From Planctomycetaceae bacterium (GTDB lineage Bacteria > Planctomycetota > Planctomycetia > Pirellulales > Pirellulaceae), in contig REEF01000519.1 in assembly GCA_007695205.1 (NCBI GenBank), forward strand, positions 1 to 12,745: a stretch of DNA of 12,745 bases. The letters run 5' to 3'. A program made the position numbers and the translations under genes. Shown here piece after piece: positions 1-7,827 of this stretch. Within the stretch, counting starts at the first letter, position 1. The number at the start of each line of letters is the position of its first letter. The notes beneath the pieces were generated by a model, which was not told the origin of the DNA, made no database searches, and worked only from the letters and a program-made list of their open reading frames with translations.

Positions 1-209
1 ACAACCGCCCCATCACCGGTCCCGCTTACGAGGATGGACCCCGTCCCAGCGCGGAATGTCGTATCGTCCCCTCGGTGGGGAGGCAAGCGATTGCGGTTCG
101 TGGCGACCCCTCCGTTTGAAATCTTGCCCAGCTACGGAAGTCAAGACGCAAAGCGATTCCGAATTCGACGACGCGAGCGGGCGTCTGTCTACGGCCAACC
201 GAGCCGGGC
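1..209. other. Left-edge spacer downstream of the DUF58 gene
   Basis: No confident gene lies here. On the minus strand an open frame of 61 codons (198 down to 13) fills most of the space, but its composition (many R, P, S; no recognisable motif) looks non-coding. Its TGA at 15-13 overlaps an ATG at 13-11 (TGATG) that runs off the window as M-G-R-L. That ATG could be the start of the next gene of the operon, but only four codons are visible and there is no strong Shine-Dalgarno sequence before it. A short CCCC-TCGGT-GGGG hairpin lies at about 68-80. No T-run terminator follows the DUF58 stop. Confidence 0.5.
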
Positions 210-1127
210 TTAGCGGACGCGTTCGGAGCGTTCGGCTAGGTACTTTGACAATGCCATGTCCAGCGGTTGATCGGTGCGGATCAATTGGTAGTCCATTTCG
301 TACCGGCGGCAGCCTTTTTGGACCTCGGTGCGAAACCGCTCCATCTCCTGCAGGTAGGCTTTGCGTAGCGATCGTGGGTCGGCCAGCAGTTCGGGAAACT
401 GTTCCAGGCCCTGGAACATGGTGGGATTGCGAAAGGGGAATTCCAGTTCCGCCGGGTCCAGCACGTGTAACAGGATGACGTCGTGCCGCCGGTGCGCGAA
501 ATGCTTCAAGCCGGCCATCAGCGATGCGACATCATCGAACAGATCGCTTAGAATCAACACGACGCCCCGTTTATGAAACCGTTCGGCCAGTTCGTGGAAG
601 ATCGGGCCGGTGGCCGTTTTGGCGACCGGCCGGACATCCTCCATGACCTGCAGCAGCGTGCGGAGATGGGATGCGTTGCTGCTGGGCGCGACGTTGGCGC
701 GGATCTGGTCATCGAAGGTGACCAACCCGACCGCGTCCTGCTGGTGCAACACCAGCCAGGCCATCGCGGCGGCCAGGCACTGGGCGTACTCCAACTTGGA
801 CAGGCTGTCATCGGCGCTCCGGTAACGCATGCTCTCGCTGACATCCAGTACCAGGTAGCAGATCAGATTCGTCTCGTCTTCGTACTGCTTCAAGTAGTAC
901 TTGTCGGTGCGCCCGAAGACTTTCCAGTCGACGTAGCGCAGATCATCGCCCGGCGCGTATTCGCGATGCTCCGCGAACTCGATGGAAAACCCGCGGTAAG
1001 GACTGCGATGCAAACCGGCCACGTAACCTTCGACGATGTGTCGAGCCCGCAGGGCCAGGCCTTGCAGTTTAGCGAGCGTCCGAGGATCGAAAGACGTTGG
1101 GTAATGCTTTTCGGGATTCGGTGTCAT
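210..1127 (-). CDS. DUF58 domain protein (VWA-like, MoxR partner)
   Basis: 305 aa, complete, TAA stop. The DUF58 core is clear: residues 38-88 carry the family hallmark (AGLHRSPYRGFSIEFAEHRE, then APGDDLRYVDWKVFGRTDKY and the QYEDE stretch). Next comes a VWA-like fold with a MIDAS-type motif D95-V-S-E-S-M100 and a later LILSDLFDD strand. There is no signal peptide or membrane segment, so it is probably cytoplasmic or membrane-peripheral. DUF58 proteins usually sit beside MoxR ATPases and BatA-type membrane proteins; a metal-dependent adaptor role with MoxR is inferred, and the substrate is unknown. The ATG at 1127 lies inside the end of the moxR gene (59-nt overlap). It is preferred because the conserved region starts by about residue 13 and no later ATG precedes the core. 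The Shine-Dalgarno sequence is weak, which suggests translational coupling. Confidence 0.9.
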   Translation of the reverse strand: MTPNPEKHYPTSFDPRTLAKLQGLALRARHIVEGYVAGLHRSPYRGFSIEFAEHREYAPGDDLRYVDWKVFGRTDKYYLKQYEDETNLICYLVLDVSESMRYRSADDSLSKLEYAQCLAAAMAWLVLHQQDAVGLVTFDDQIRANVAPSSNASHLRTLLQVMEDVRPVAKTATGPIFHELAERFHKRGVVLILSDLFDDVASLMAGLKHFAHRRHDVILLHVLDPAELEFPFRNPTMFQGLEQFPELLADPRSLRKAYLQEMERFRTEVQKGCRRYEMDYQLIRTDQPLDMALSKYLAERSERVR

Positions 1128-2139
1128 CTTGGGCTTCGTCTACGACTCGAGGCAAAAACTCCAGCAAACGTCGGATGATGTCATCGGCAGCGACGCCTTC
1201 CGCATCCGCCGCGAAATTGGTCTTGATGCGGTGCCGCAGCACGGGAAGTGCGACCGCGCGGATATCGTCCTGGCTGACATAGTAGCGGCCCTGGAGGACG
1301 GCGCGCGCCTTGGCCCCCAGCACCAGATACTGGCTGGCTCGCGGCCCGGCGCCCCACATCACGTACTCGCGGACGAAATCCGGCGCGCCGGGTTGCTGGC
1401 AGCGAGTGAGCCGAGCCAGCCGCAAGGCGTAGCGGGCGATGTGATCGGCCACGGGGACCTTGCGGACGATACGCGTCAGCGCGGTGATCTGCTGTGCGTC
1501 CAAGGTCGCGGTGATCTGTGCCTGGGTGTCGGTGGTCGTGCGTTTGACAATCTCCAGTTCCTCGTCTTCGTCCGGATAATCGACCGTGACGTGGAACATG
1601 AAACGATCCAATTGCGCTTCGGGCAGCGGGTAGGTCCCCTCCTGCTCGATCGGATTCTGGGTGGCCAGCACAAAGAACGGTTCGGGCAGCCTGTGCCGCT
1701 GGCCGCCAGCGGTCACCTGATGCTCCTGCATGGCTTCCAGCAGAGCGGCTTGCGTTTTGGGCGGTGTGCGGTTGATCTCGTCGGCCAGGATGATGTTGGC
1801 GAAGACCGGACCGGGCAAGAACCTCAGTTCACGCAGCCCGGTCGATCGGTCTTCCTGGATGACTTCGGTGCCCGTGATATCCGAGGGCATCAGATCGGGC
1901 GTAAACTGGATGCGGCTGAACTGCAATGTCAGCGCATCGGCGACGGTGCGAATCAACAGGGTTTTGGCCAGCCCCGGCACGCCGACCAACAGGCAATGCC
2001 CGCGTGCAAACATGGCGATCATCAACTGCTCGATCACCGACTGCTGGCCGACGATCACCCGGGCCAGTTCGCCGGCGATCTGCTGATATGCTTGATGCAG
2101 TTGCTCGACCGCTTGGAGGTCCTCCGATTCGAACGTCAT
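1069..2139 (-). CDS. MoxR-family AAA+ ATPase
   Basis: 356 aa. All AAA+ landmarks of the MoxR (AAA_3) family are visible: Walker A GVPGLAKT (residues 53-60), the FTPDLMPSDITG loop (79-90), Walker B IILADE (116-121) followed by INRTPPKTQAALLEAMQE, sensor 1 ATQNP (159-163), the arginine-bearing EAQLDRF (175-180), and a C-terminal lid with GAGPRASQYL as the sensor 2 region. MoxR proteins are ATP-driven chaperones that help fold, activate or insert metal into partner complexes, commonly with VWA/DUF58 proteins. The start ATG at 2139 overlaps the stop of the upstream PQQ gene by ATGA, so translation is likely coupled; the 3' end overlaps the DUF58 gene by 59 nt. The last ~30 residues, after the RRLLEFLP segment, are acidic and probably not part of the fold. 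The specific client is not evident. Confidence 0.95.
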   Translation of the reverse strand: MTFESEDLQAVEQLHQAYQQIAGELARVIVGQQSVIEQLMIAMFARGHCLLVGVPGLAKTLLIRTVADALTLQFSRIQFTPDLMPSDITGTEVIQEDRSTGLRELRFLPGPVFANIILADEINRTPPKTQAALLEAMQEHQVTAGGQRHRLPEPFFVLATQNPIEQEGTYPLPEAQLDRFMFHVTVDYPDEDEELEIVKRTTTDTQAQITATLDAQQITALTRIVRKVPVADHIARYALRLARLTRCQQPGAPDFVREYVMWGAGPRASQYLVLGAKARAVLQGRYYVSQDDIRAVALPVLRHRIKTNFAADAEGVAADDIIRRLLEFLPRVVDEAQDDTESRKALPNVFRSSDAR

Positions 2140-4520
2140 GGTTCTGCCTTACTTTGATGGTGTCCCCAGGGATTGTAAGCCGCCAGCCGGTCGGCCCCGG
2201 CTACCAGCAGGATGTCCCCTGCTGGCACCAGGTTGCCGCCGGTCATGCCGATCGGCGCCAGTTCGATCGGTTGGCGGACGCTGCGCGGGCCGTCCTGAGC
2301 CAGTACGTAGATTCGGTCACGAGTCGGCCACAGGAGTTCTTGGCCGACCATCACGCCACGGCCGTAGCCCCGCATACCGGTCTCGACGCGTTCGGGAAAC
2401 CGTCCATGGACGTTTCCCGTGTAGCGGTCGATCCAATAGATGCGATCCCCGCTGGCAAGCAGATGGGTCGCGTTGACTCCCAGCAAATGCATGGCATCTT
2501 CGGCATGGCCGGGCGCCGTCTGCCACAACAGCATTCCGGTCGCCGCATCGAGTGCAAAGATTCGATCGCTGTCGCTGGGCGCCGTGTAAACCGTATCCCG
2601 ATCGACCAGGCAGGGGTTCAAGTCCCGCAGCAGGTACCGGCCCGTCCGCTCGAAGTCCTGGCTGGTCAACGGCGCTCGCGAATATCGCACCAGCCAACGC
2701 AGTCGCCCGTCGTCGGTGTCCAAGGACGCCACCGCGCCCAGGTTGGTGTTCACGTACAACGCGCCTTGATCCAGGGTCAGCAGATTGTGCGTGTATTCGT
2801 CCAGTTCACCTTGAGCTGGCGATTCGGCGGTGACGATCCGAGTCCGCCAACGCAATTCGGCTCGATGGCGTCGCATGACAAAACAGGCAACGTGCGATTG
2901 CGTGCGAAGATTCTCGCGGCGTCGCAGGATAACGTACAGGTTTTCGCCGTCGATCAACGGTGCTCCCTCAAACGCCCAGCCGTCCCCCCAGATCTCCGGT
3001 TCCAAATGAAGCTCGAACATCCGCCGCTTCTCGGTTTCCAAGTCCAACGCCACCAGATACCCGGGCGTTGGCGGATCGAACCGATGGCTGGGTACGAGCG
3101 ACGTCGCCTGGGTGCCCAGCTTGACGAACAGACGATTTCCCGCCGCCGTCATCGTATACCTCGCAACCCCGTGGCGCTGCTGCGGCCCGGGGCGCAACTG
3201 CAGACCGGGGCCCAATCGGGGTTCCTGCCCCGCCGGCGCGAAACCACCGGATTCCGTTCGAGCTGGCTCGGTCAGGTCGGCGCTTGGCCAAAGAGATCGT
3301 CCGGTGTGCAAGTCAAACGCTTGGACATCTTCGATCCGATCGCCGGTCGCAAGCAGGACTTTGTCGTCCACGACCAACGGATGGTAACTCAACAGTCCCT
3401 GCCGCGATTCACCGGGTCGAGTCACGTCGTCGATCCATTGAGCCTCGCAGGTTTGCCGAGGCAGATCGACGACCCACAGCGGGCGCATGGCCACATCGAT
3501 GCGGCCCGTCGCGATCTTGCCTCGCGATGCGGCACCGCCAAAGGTTGCCCAGTCGGCTGGCGGCGGGATCGGCTCCCACGAACGGCTCTGTTCCAGCAAA
3601 TCGCCCAGCAGTTCCACATACGGCCCTTGACGCCCGGCCAACGTGCCCTCGGCCGTCGGATACAATCGACCAAAATGCTCCCATTCCAGTTCGGCTCGCG
3701 TCAGCGACCCCTCCAGGATCGAGACCAAGATCAAACGGGCTCGTACATCCGCTCGGTCCAAATCCGTATCGGGATAAGCCAACCAGGCCGCTTCGGGCGG
3801 CAAAGCGTCCAGAATCCGAGCCGAAGTTTCTTCCGACGGTGGCTCCAACGTCTGGTCGGTGGGAACGATCCGATGTGCCAACCAGAGGGGGAGCCCCGGA
3901 AAAAGACCGGTCTGACGGGCGAGTTCCGGACCGATTCGCAATTCAGGACTGATCCGCTCCCACGCTGCCCGCGCGTGGGTGAACCTTCCTTGGGCCAGTT
4001 TCATCTCTCCCAACTGGTACAGTGCTCGATCGCCGTAGGAGCTGACAAAGAAACGCTCGATCAAACGCCGCAACGGGCCCGCATCGTCGCGAACGGTCGC
4101 TTCGCGCAACCAGCTTTCGGCCAACGAATCGACCTGTGCACGGTACAGCTCCAACGCTTGATCGGATCGACCGTACAGCGAGGCCAATCGCATCTGGCAA
4201 TAGTCTCGCAGGCTGACATAACGTAGGAATTCGCCCGCTCGAAGATCCGCGCCCCGCCGACTGCGTAATGCCAGCAATGTGTCGCCATCGGTGTCCATCA
4301 GCCGCTGGAGCGCCTCGATGGCTTCGTCCCATTGGTCGGCATCCAGAAAGCGTTCGATCGTTTCCAGATGGGAACGAGCGACATGATCCGCCTCATCGAT
4401 CTGAACATCCTCAGAAAACTCGACGACCTGCCAGACGCGGAACTGCTGAGCCACCGCGGGCGCGCACGGCCAGATGACCAGCAGTATCCAGGCGACCTTC
4501 GGTGGGCGAGCAAACGTCAT
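2136..4520 (-). CDS. Exported TPR-like / PQQ-type beta-propeller protein
   Basis: 794 aa. The N-terminus is a Sec signal peptide: basic start, hydrophobic core WILLVIWPCAPAV, probable cleavage after AVA near residue 24. Residues ~50-320 are helical and TPR-like, for example the HLETIERFL-to-EALQRLM stretch at 51-75 and the ALYQLGEMKLAQGRFTHARA stretch at ~166-185. From ~325 (WATFGGAASRG) to the end is a PQQ-like (BamB-type) propeller with blade signatures such as FDLHTGRSLW, VALDLE, SLDTDDGRLRW, FALDAATGMLLW and WIDRYTGNV. The architecture is common in planctomycetes; a periplasmic scaffold role is inferred, and whether any PQQ is bound cannot be told. It ends with an ATGA overlap with moxR. 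Its own Shine-Dalgarno sequence is weak (GGAA, 8 nt), but a 16-codon ORF overlaps its start by ATGA and may drive initiation by coupling. Confidence 0.88.
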   Translation of the reverse strand: MTFARPPKVAWILLVIWPCAPAVAQQFRVWQVVEFSEDVQIDEADHVARSHLETIERFLDADQWDEAIEALQRLMDTDGDTLLALRSRRGADLRAGEFLRYVSLRDYCQMRLASLYGRSDQALELYRAQVDSLAESWLREATVRDDAGPLRRLIERFFVSSYGDRALYQLGEMKLAQGRFTHARAAWERISPELRIGPELARQTGLFPGLPLWLAHRIVPTDQTLEPPSEETSARILDALPPEAAWLAYPDTDLDRADVRARLILVSILEGSLTRAELEWEHFGRLYPTAEGTLAGRQGPYVELLGDLLEQSRSWEPIPPPADWATFGGAASRGKIATGRIDVAMRPLWVVDLPRQTCEAQWIDDVTRPGESRQGLLSYHPLVVDDKVLLATGDRIEDVQAFDLHTGRSLWPSADLTEPARTESGGFAPAGQEPRLGPGLQLRPGPQQRHGVARYTMTAAGNRLFVKLGTQATSLVPSHRFDPPTPGYLVALDLETEKRRMFELHLEPEIWGDGWAFEGAPLIDGENLYVILRRRENLRTQSHVACFVMRRHRAELRWRTRIVTAESPAQGELDEYTHNLLTLDQGALYVNTNLGAVASLDTDDGRLRWLVRYSRAPLTSQDFERTGRYLLRDLNPCLVDRDTVYTAPSDSDRIFALDAATGMLLWQTAPGHAEDAMHLLGVNATHLLASGDRIYWIDRYTGNVHGRFPERVETGMRGYGRGVMVGQELLWPTRDRIYVLAQDGPRSVRQPIELAPIGMTGGNLVPAGDILLVAGADRLAAYNPWGHHQSKAEP

Positions 4521-4567
4521 GCGTCATTTCCAAATCGAATCAGCAGTGTCCGGTAAAATCGCTTCAT
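4517..4567 (-). CDS. Possible 16-codon leader ORF before the PQQ/TPR gene
   Basis: A short frame, MKRFYRTLLIRFGNDA, fills the gap between the DUF420 stop (4584) and the PQQ/TPR gene. It has an AGGAAG Shine-Dalgarno sequence 7 nt before its ATG, better than that of the big gene. Its TGA overlaps the ATG of the PQQ/TPR gene (ATGA), the same junction type used between the PQQ gene and moxR. The peptide is basic and has no recognised motif. It may be a leader peptide that delivers ribosomes to the next start, or a chance frame; an open frame of this length is easily random. Confidence 0.3.
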   Translation of the reverse strand: MKRFYRTLLIRFGNDA

Positions 4568-4583
4568 CGCGCTGCTTCCTATG

Positions 4584-5024
4584 CTAACGTGGCGGATAGA
4601 TTTGGTACAGCATCAGATACACGATCACGCCAGTTACCGATACGTACAGCCAGATCGGAAAAGTCCAGCGGGCGATCCGCACGTGCTTGGCCCATTGGGT
4701 TCGCCATGCAAAATACAAAGTTGCGATGGCCAAAAACGGCACCGCAGCCGCCAAGATGGTATGAGAAGTCAGAATGAAAAAGTAGGTGATCCGCACAAGA
4801 TCCGGCGGGTAATCCGGAAAACGTTTGAGCATCGTGGTATTGAAGTGATACACCAGATAGCATCCCAAAAACACCACCGATACCGCAAAACTGCCGATCA
4901 TCAAGTTCCGATGCAGCGATTCCCGCCGCCCCTTGATGGCCGTCCATCCGGCGATCAGAAGAAGCATCGCCAAGGTATTCAACGAGGCATTGACATGCGG
5001 CAGATACGGGATAACTTGATCCAT
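4584..5024 (-). CDS. DUF420 membrane protein (YozB/CtaM-like oxidase assembly)
   Basis: 146 aa from the second of two tandem ATGs, with four to five hydrophobic helices. It matches the DUF420 pattern well: LPHVNASLNTLAMLLLIAGW at 8-27, IKGRRESLHRNLM (H38), FLGCYLVYHFN (H60), YFFILTSHTILAA (H88), a TLYFAWR segment, H114, then IARWTFPIWLYVSVTGV and LMLYQIYP at the C-terminus. The spaced histidines suggest metal or heme contact. Known relatives (B. subtilis YozB, S. aureus CtaM) lie with ctaA/ctaB and are linked to aa3-oxidase maturation, which fits the context here. AGAAAGGAG lies 3 nt before the first ATG (5027) and 6 nt before the second (5024), so 5024 is preferred; 5027 is equally in frame. 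The same frame stays open upstream to 5876 inside the permease gene, but that part has no family match. Confidence 0.88.
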   Translation of the reverse strand: MDQVIPYLPHVNASLNTLAMLLLIAGWTAIKGRRESLHRNLMIGSFAVSVVFLGCYLVYHFNTTMLKRFPDYPPDLVRITYFFILTSHTILAAAVPFLAIATLYFAWRTQWAKHVRIARWTFPIWLYVSVTGVIVYLMLYQIYPPR

Positions 5025-5030
5025 CATCGG

Positions 5031-5039
5031 CTCCTTTCT
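5031..5039 (-). promoter_or_regulatory. Strong Shine-Dalgarno sequence of the DUF420 gene
   Basis: The minus strand reads AGAAAGGAG followed by CCG and two tandem ATGs. It fixes the DUF420 start at 5024 or 5027 and rules out the much longer open frame that reaches back to 5876. Confidence 0.7.
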
Positions 5040-5060
5040 ACGGGCCATTTCTACGGGCCA
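5035..5060. repeat. Perfect 13-bp tandem duplication across the permease stop
   Basis: The plus strand has tttctacgggcca twice in a row (5035-5047 and 5048-5060). The unit carries the permease TAG stop (5051-5053) and repeats it at 5038-5040, and its inner copy contributes the first bases of the DUF420 ribosome-binding site. It leaves the permease protein unchanged and lengthens the spacer by 13 nt. Confidence 0.9.
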
Positions 5061-5935
5061 GCCCTGGAGGAGCCCGTGGCCGTCCAACAAGCGATAGAGA
5101 ACATCAAAACCGTGGCGACGATCGTTACCAACCAGCAAAAGACCATGGGGGGCAGATCCAAGGCGCTGGACAAAGGCCCATCGTAAAGCAACTGATGCAT
5201 GCCGGCGACCGTGTACGTCAGCGGATTGACCTGCATGATCCCATACAGCCCGATCTGCAGCCAGGTCGAATCGGCTGACAACGACGGAACCGGGAAGAAC
5301 GCGCCGGACAACAGCCACAATGGCATCAAGAAGACGGTCATGATCGCGTGAAAACCCTGAGTCGATTCCATCCGCCAGGCGATCGCAAAGCCCAGTGAGG
5401 TCAGCCCCAGCGACGCCAGCAACATCAACGCGGCGATTTGCATCAATTTCCAGAAGGTGAACTCGACCGGCAACGTCAGTGCCAGCAGCAGAAACAACCC
5501 GCCTTGGATGACCGCCAGCACCGCGCCCCCGGCTATCTTGCCCAGGACCATCGACCATCTGGGTAAAGGGGCCACCAACACGGATTGCAGGAAGCCCTCG
5601 CGGCGGTCCTCGATCAACGAAATGGTCGAAAAGATGGCCGTGAACAACAAGATCAAAACCAGGGTGCCCGGGAAATAGTATTCGGCAAACGAGGCGCCTT
5701 GGCCCTCCGAGCCCGCTTCCAATCGGAAGTTGCGATCGAAGCCGGCGCTGAAAAAGATCCAAAAGATCACGGGTTGCCCGATCGCCCCCACCACGCGGCT
5801 GCCCTGCCGCAAAAACCGCAGGATCTCCCGCCAAGCCAAGGTGATCGACGCTCGCCAAGGGCATGCGGTCGTCCAACCATGGGACTCACCGCGGTCGGGG
5901 ATGGTGTCTTCAGGTCGCTGCATCATCCTCGCCAT
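5051..5935 (-). CDS. ABC-2 type transporter permease
   Basis: 294 aa with six predicted hydrophobic segments, approximately at 50-63, 90-108, 132-155, 165-185, 198-217 and 266-284. The family hallmark follows the second helix: EDRREGFLQSVLVAPLPRW (109-127), the amphipathic coupling element of ABC-2 exporters; PLWLLSGAFFPV (205-216) is also typical. It pairs with the ATPase directly upstream, whose TGA (5912-5910) lies inside this gene. The start is uncertain: ATG 5935 (MARMMQ, GGAG close before it) is chosen; 5926 and 5923 are alternatives, and the frame is open up to 5974. It probably exports a small molecule or lipid, or acts in membrane-protein assembly. Its place between ctaB and DUF420 suggests oxidase biogenesis, but no substrate can be read from the sequence. 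Confidence 0.9.
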   Translation of the reverse strand: MARMMQRPEDTIPDRGESHGWTTACPWRASITLAWREILRFLRQGSRVVGAIGQPVIFWIFFSAGFDRNFRLEAGSEGQGASFAEYYFPGTLVLILLFTAIFSTISLIEDRREGFLQSVLVAPLPRWSMVLGKIAGGAVLAVIQGGLFLLLALTLPVEFTFWKLMQIAALMLLASLGLTSLGFAIAWRMESTQGFHAIMTVFLMPLWLLSGAFFPVPSLSADSTWLQIGLYGIMQVNPLTYTVAGMHQLLYDGPLSSALDLPPMVFCWLVTIVATVLMFSIACWTATGSSRAGP

Positions 5936-6863
5936 GGCTCCAAAAACGATGGCCCGTCTTGTCGATGAACACATCTTCCAACGAAGGGCGGCCCAACGTG
6001 ATCGACTGGATTCGATCCGAAAATGCTTCCATCACGCGGGCCAGGATCTGCGCTCCATCCGGGTGCTCGAACCGGACATGACCATCGATCACCTTGGCCG
6101 TCACCTGGAACCGGTCGGCGATCGCCTGCCGCAGAGTCGCAGGATCCTGACCGCGGATGGTGATCGAGTCGCCACCGATCGAGGCTTTTAACGCCTCGGG
6201 ATGATCCAACGCCACCAGGCGCCCCTGGCTGAAGATCGCGATCCGATCCGCTCGTTCGGCTTCGTCCAGCAGATGCGTCGTCAAAACAACGGTCACCTGA
6301 TGCTCGTCTCGTAACCACTCGAGGTATCTCCATAAATCGGTTCGTGCTCCCGGATCCAAGCCGGTGCTGGGTTCATCCAATAGCAACAGCGAAGGGCGGT
6401 GCAACATGCCCTTGGCCAATTCGACTCGCCGTCGTAGCCCTCCCGACAGATGCTCGGTACGTTCGTGGATCCGATCGGCCAAGCCCAGATGATCCAACAG
6501 TTCCTGCTGCCGCTGGACAAGCGCCCGGCCACGGATTCCATACAAGGCGGCTTGGAAGCGTAAATTCTCTCCCACGGTCAGCTTCCGATCCAGGCTGGGC
6601 GACTGGAAGACCACGCCGATCCGGCGACGAACCTCATCGGACTGCTGCGGAAGCTGCTTTCCGAGGACGTAGACGGAGCCTGATTGGAGTCGCATCAACG
6701 TGGACAGCAGACGGAACAAGGTGGTTTTACCGCAACCGTTCGGGCCCAGGATGGCGAACATCTCGCCAGGTTCGATCTGCAACGTCAAATCGGCCAACGC
6801 GACGCGAAGACCGTAGCGGTGAGTCAAATCGCGGATGTCGATCGCTGACGGTGTGGTGTTCAT
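5910..6863 (-). CDS. ABC transporter ATP-binding protein (DrrA/NodI/CcmA-like)
   Basis: 317 aa. The nucleotide-binding domain is complete: Walker A GPNGCGKT (40-47), Q-loop VVFQS (Q87), signature LSGGLRRR (139-146), Walker B LLLLDE (159-164) with PSTGLDP, and the H-loop TTH (H197). The ~100-residue C-terminal extension (240-317), ending in the SLEDVFIDKTGH stretch, is typical of the ABC-A/DrrA type that works with ABC-2 permeases. The start ATG at 6863 follows the ctaB TGA (6866-6864) with no base between them and no Shine-Dalgarno sequence of its own, so translation is probably coupled to ctaB. The end overlaps the permease gene. All catalytic residues are present, so it should be an active ATPase. 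Confidence 0.95.
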   Translation of the reverse strand: MNTTPSAIDIRDLTHRYGLRVALADLTLQIEPGEMFAILGPNGCGKTTLFRLLSTLMRLQSGSVYVLGKQLPQQSDEVRRRIGVVFQSPSLDRKLTVGENLRFQAALYGIRGRALVQRQQELLDHLGLADRIHERTEHLSGGLRRRVELAKGMLHRPSLLLLDEPSTGLDPGARTDLWRYLEWLRDEHQVTVVLTTHLLDEAERADRIAIFSQGRLVALDHPEALKASIGGDSITIRGQDPATLRQAIADRFQVTAKVIDGHVRFEHPDGAQILARVMEAFSDRIQSITLGRPSLEDVFIDKTGHRFWSHGEDDAAT

Positions 6864-7778
6864 TCAAATGGTGTACAAGACGATGGCGAGCAATAACAGC
6901 GGCAGATACAACAAGGTGATCCGCAGCAACGATCGAGCCGTCTGATCCGTGCGAGATTTCAGGAAGCGGATCGCAAACCGCAGTTGGATCAGCCCCAGCA
7001 CGGATGCGATGCTCAGATAGAGAATCGATTCGTGCCACGGTGTTGTCCAGGATAGCGCCCAACTGACGGGCAACAGCAAGGCAGCAGCGATCACCGCGTA
7101 CCAACCGGCCAACCGCCCTGTCGGTTCGACCACCGTCATCATCTTCAACCCGGCCCGCTGGTATTGCCGACGATACATCCATGCGATGGCCATGAAATGA
7201 GGAAACTGCCACAACATCAGAATAAGGAACAAGGCCAGTCCGCCGGGCACCGCCACGTCCCACGATCCACTGACCGCACTCCAGCCGATGAACACCGGCA
7301 GCGCTCCCGAAACCGCGCCAATGGCCGTGTTCTGAGCCGTCCAGGGCTTGACCGGCGTATAGATCACGACGTAAAGCACCCAAGTCGCCAAAGCCCAGCC
7401 AGCCGCGGGAAGATTGACCAGGTAGGACAAATACAGCGTACCAGCGATCAAGGTTATCAAGGAAAACACGGTGACATGCAGCGGGCTCAGACGACCGGCT
7501 GGCAACGGACGACCGGCGGTTCGCTGCATCAACCCGTCGCGACGCCGTTCGAACCATTGATTCATCGCACTGGCACTGGCAGCTACCAACAGGGTGCCGA
7601 ATAACGCGTGAACCATCGGCCAGCCCGTGCACTGACCGCCGCTGCCCATCAACGCCGCGACCGCCACCACGATCAGCACCATGGCCGAAATGCGCGGCTT
7701 GGTCAGCGCCGCGTAGTCCGCCACCAAAGCCAAACGCCGCAACCCCCGTCGCTCGATCACCAGTACCGAATCACCCAT
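6864..7778 (-). CDS. ctaB: Protoheme IX farnesyltransferase (heme O synthase)
   Basis: 304 aa, a UbiA-superfamily membrane prenyltransferase that adds a farnesyl group to heme B to give heme O, the precursor of heme A. Seen: the entry segment DYAALTKPRI (21-30), the first metal/substrate motif N73-QWFERRR-D81 followed by GLMQRTAGRPLPAGR (82-96), and the second conserved stretch YTPVKPWTAQNTAIGAVSGA (140-159) leading into LPVFIGW. About eight or nine transmembrane helices are apparent. The first motif has N-x3-E-x3-D rather than the more acidic D-rich form of E. coli CyoE; similar forms are known in other CtaB proteins. The start is well set: GGGGGAG lies 4 nt before ATG 7778. The gene is separated from ctaA by a 164-bp repeat-bearing gap, and its stop abuts the ABC ATPase start. 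Confidence 0.94.
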   Translation of the reverse strand: MGDSVLVIERRGLRRLALVADYAALTKPRISAMVLIVVAVAALMGSGGQCTGWPMVHALFGTLLVAASASAMNQWFERRRDGLMQRTAGRPLPAGRLSPLHVTVFSLITLIAGTLYLSYLVNLPAAGWALATWVLYVVIYTPVKPWTAQNTAIGAVSGALPVFIGWSAVSGSWDVAVPGGLALFLILMLWQFPHFMAIAWMYRRQYQRAGLKMMTVVEPTGRLAGWYAVIAAALLLPVSWALSWTTPWHESILYLSIASVLGLIQLRFAIRFLKSRTDQTARSLLRITLLYLPLLLLAIVLYTI

Positions 7779-7805
7779 CGAACTCCCCCTTCACCAATAC
7801 CTAAC

Positions 7806-7820
7806 GCGGCCTCCGGCCGC
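7806..7820. repeat. Small GC hairpin beside the ctaA-ctaB repeat
   Basis: GCGGCC-TCC-GGCCGC forms a perfect 6-bp stem with a 3-nt loop, 18 bp ahead of the ctaB Shine-Dalgarno region. No T-run follows on either strand, so it is not a standard intrinsic terminator. Confidence 0.6.
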
Positions 7821-7827
7821 AACCAAA

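Noticed and set aside
13..198. A 61-codon minus-strand frame in the left spacer
   Set aside because: Its composition looks non-coding, it has no motif, and it lacks a convincing Shine-Dalgarno sequence.
1129..2157. A 342-codon plus-strand frame opposite moxR
   Set aside because: It is a shadow of moxR with no recognisable protein features.
1926..4226. A 766-codon open frame on the plus strand, opposite moxR and the PQQ/TPR gene
   Set aside because: It is antisense to two well-supported genes, its product shows no domain and is rich in Q, R and P, and such long antisense frames are common in G+C-rich genes.
5025..5876. A 284-codon upstream extension of the DUF420 frame inside the permease gene
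   Set aside because: The extension overlaps the permease in another frame, shows no family match, and a strong ribosome-binding site precedes the tandem ATGs at 5027/5024.
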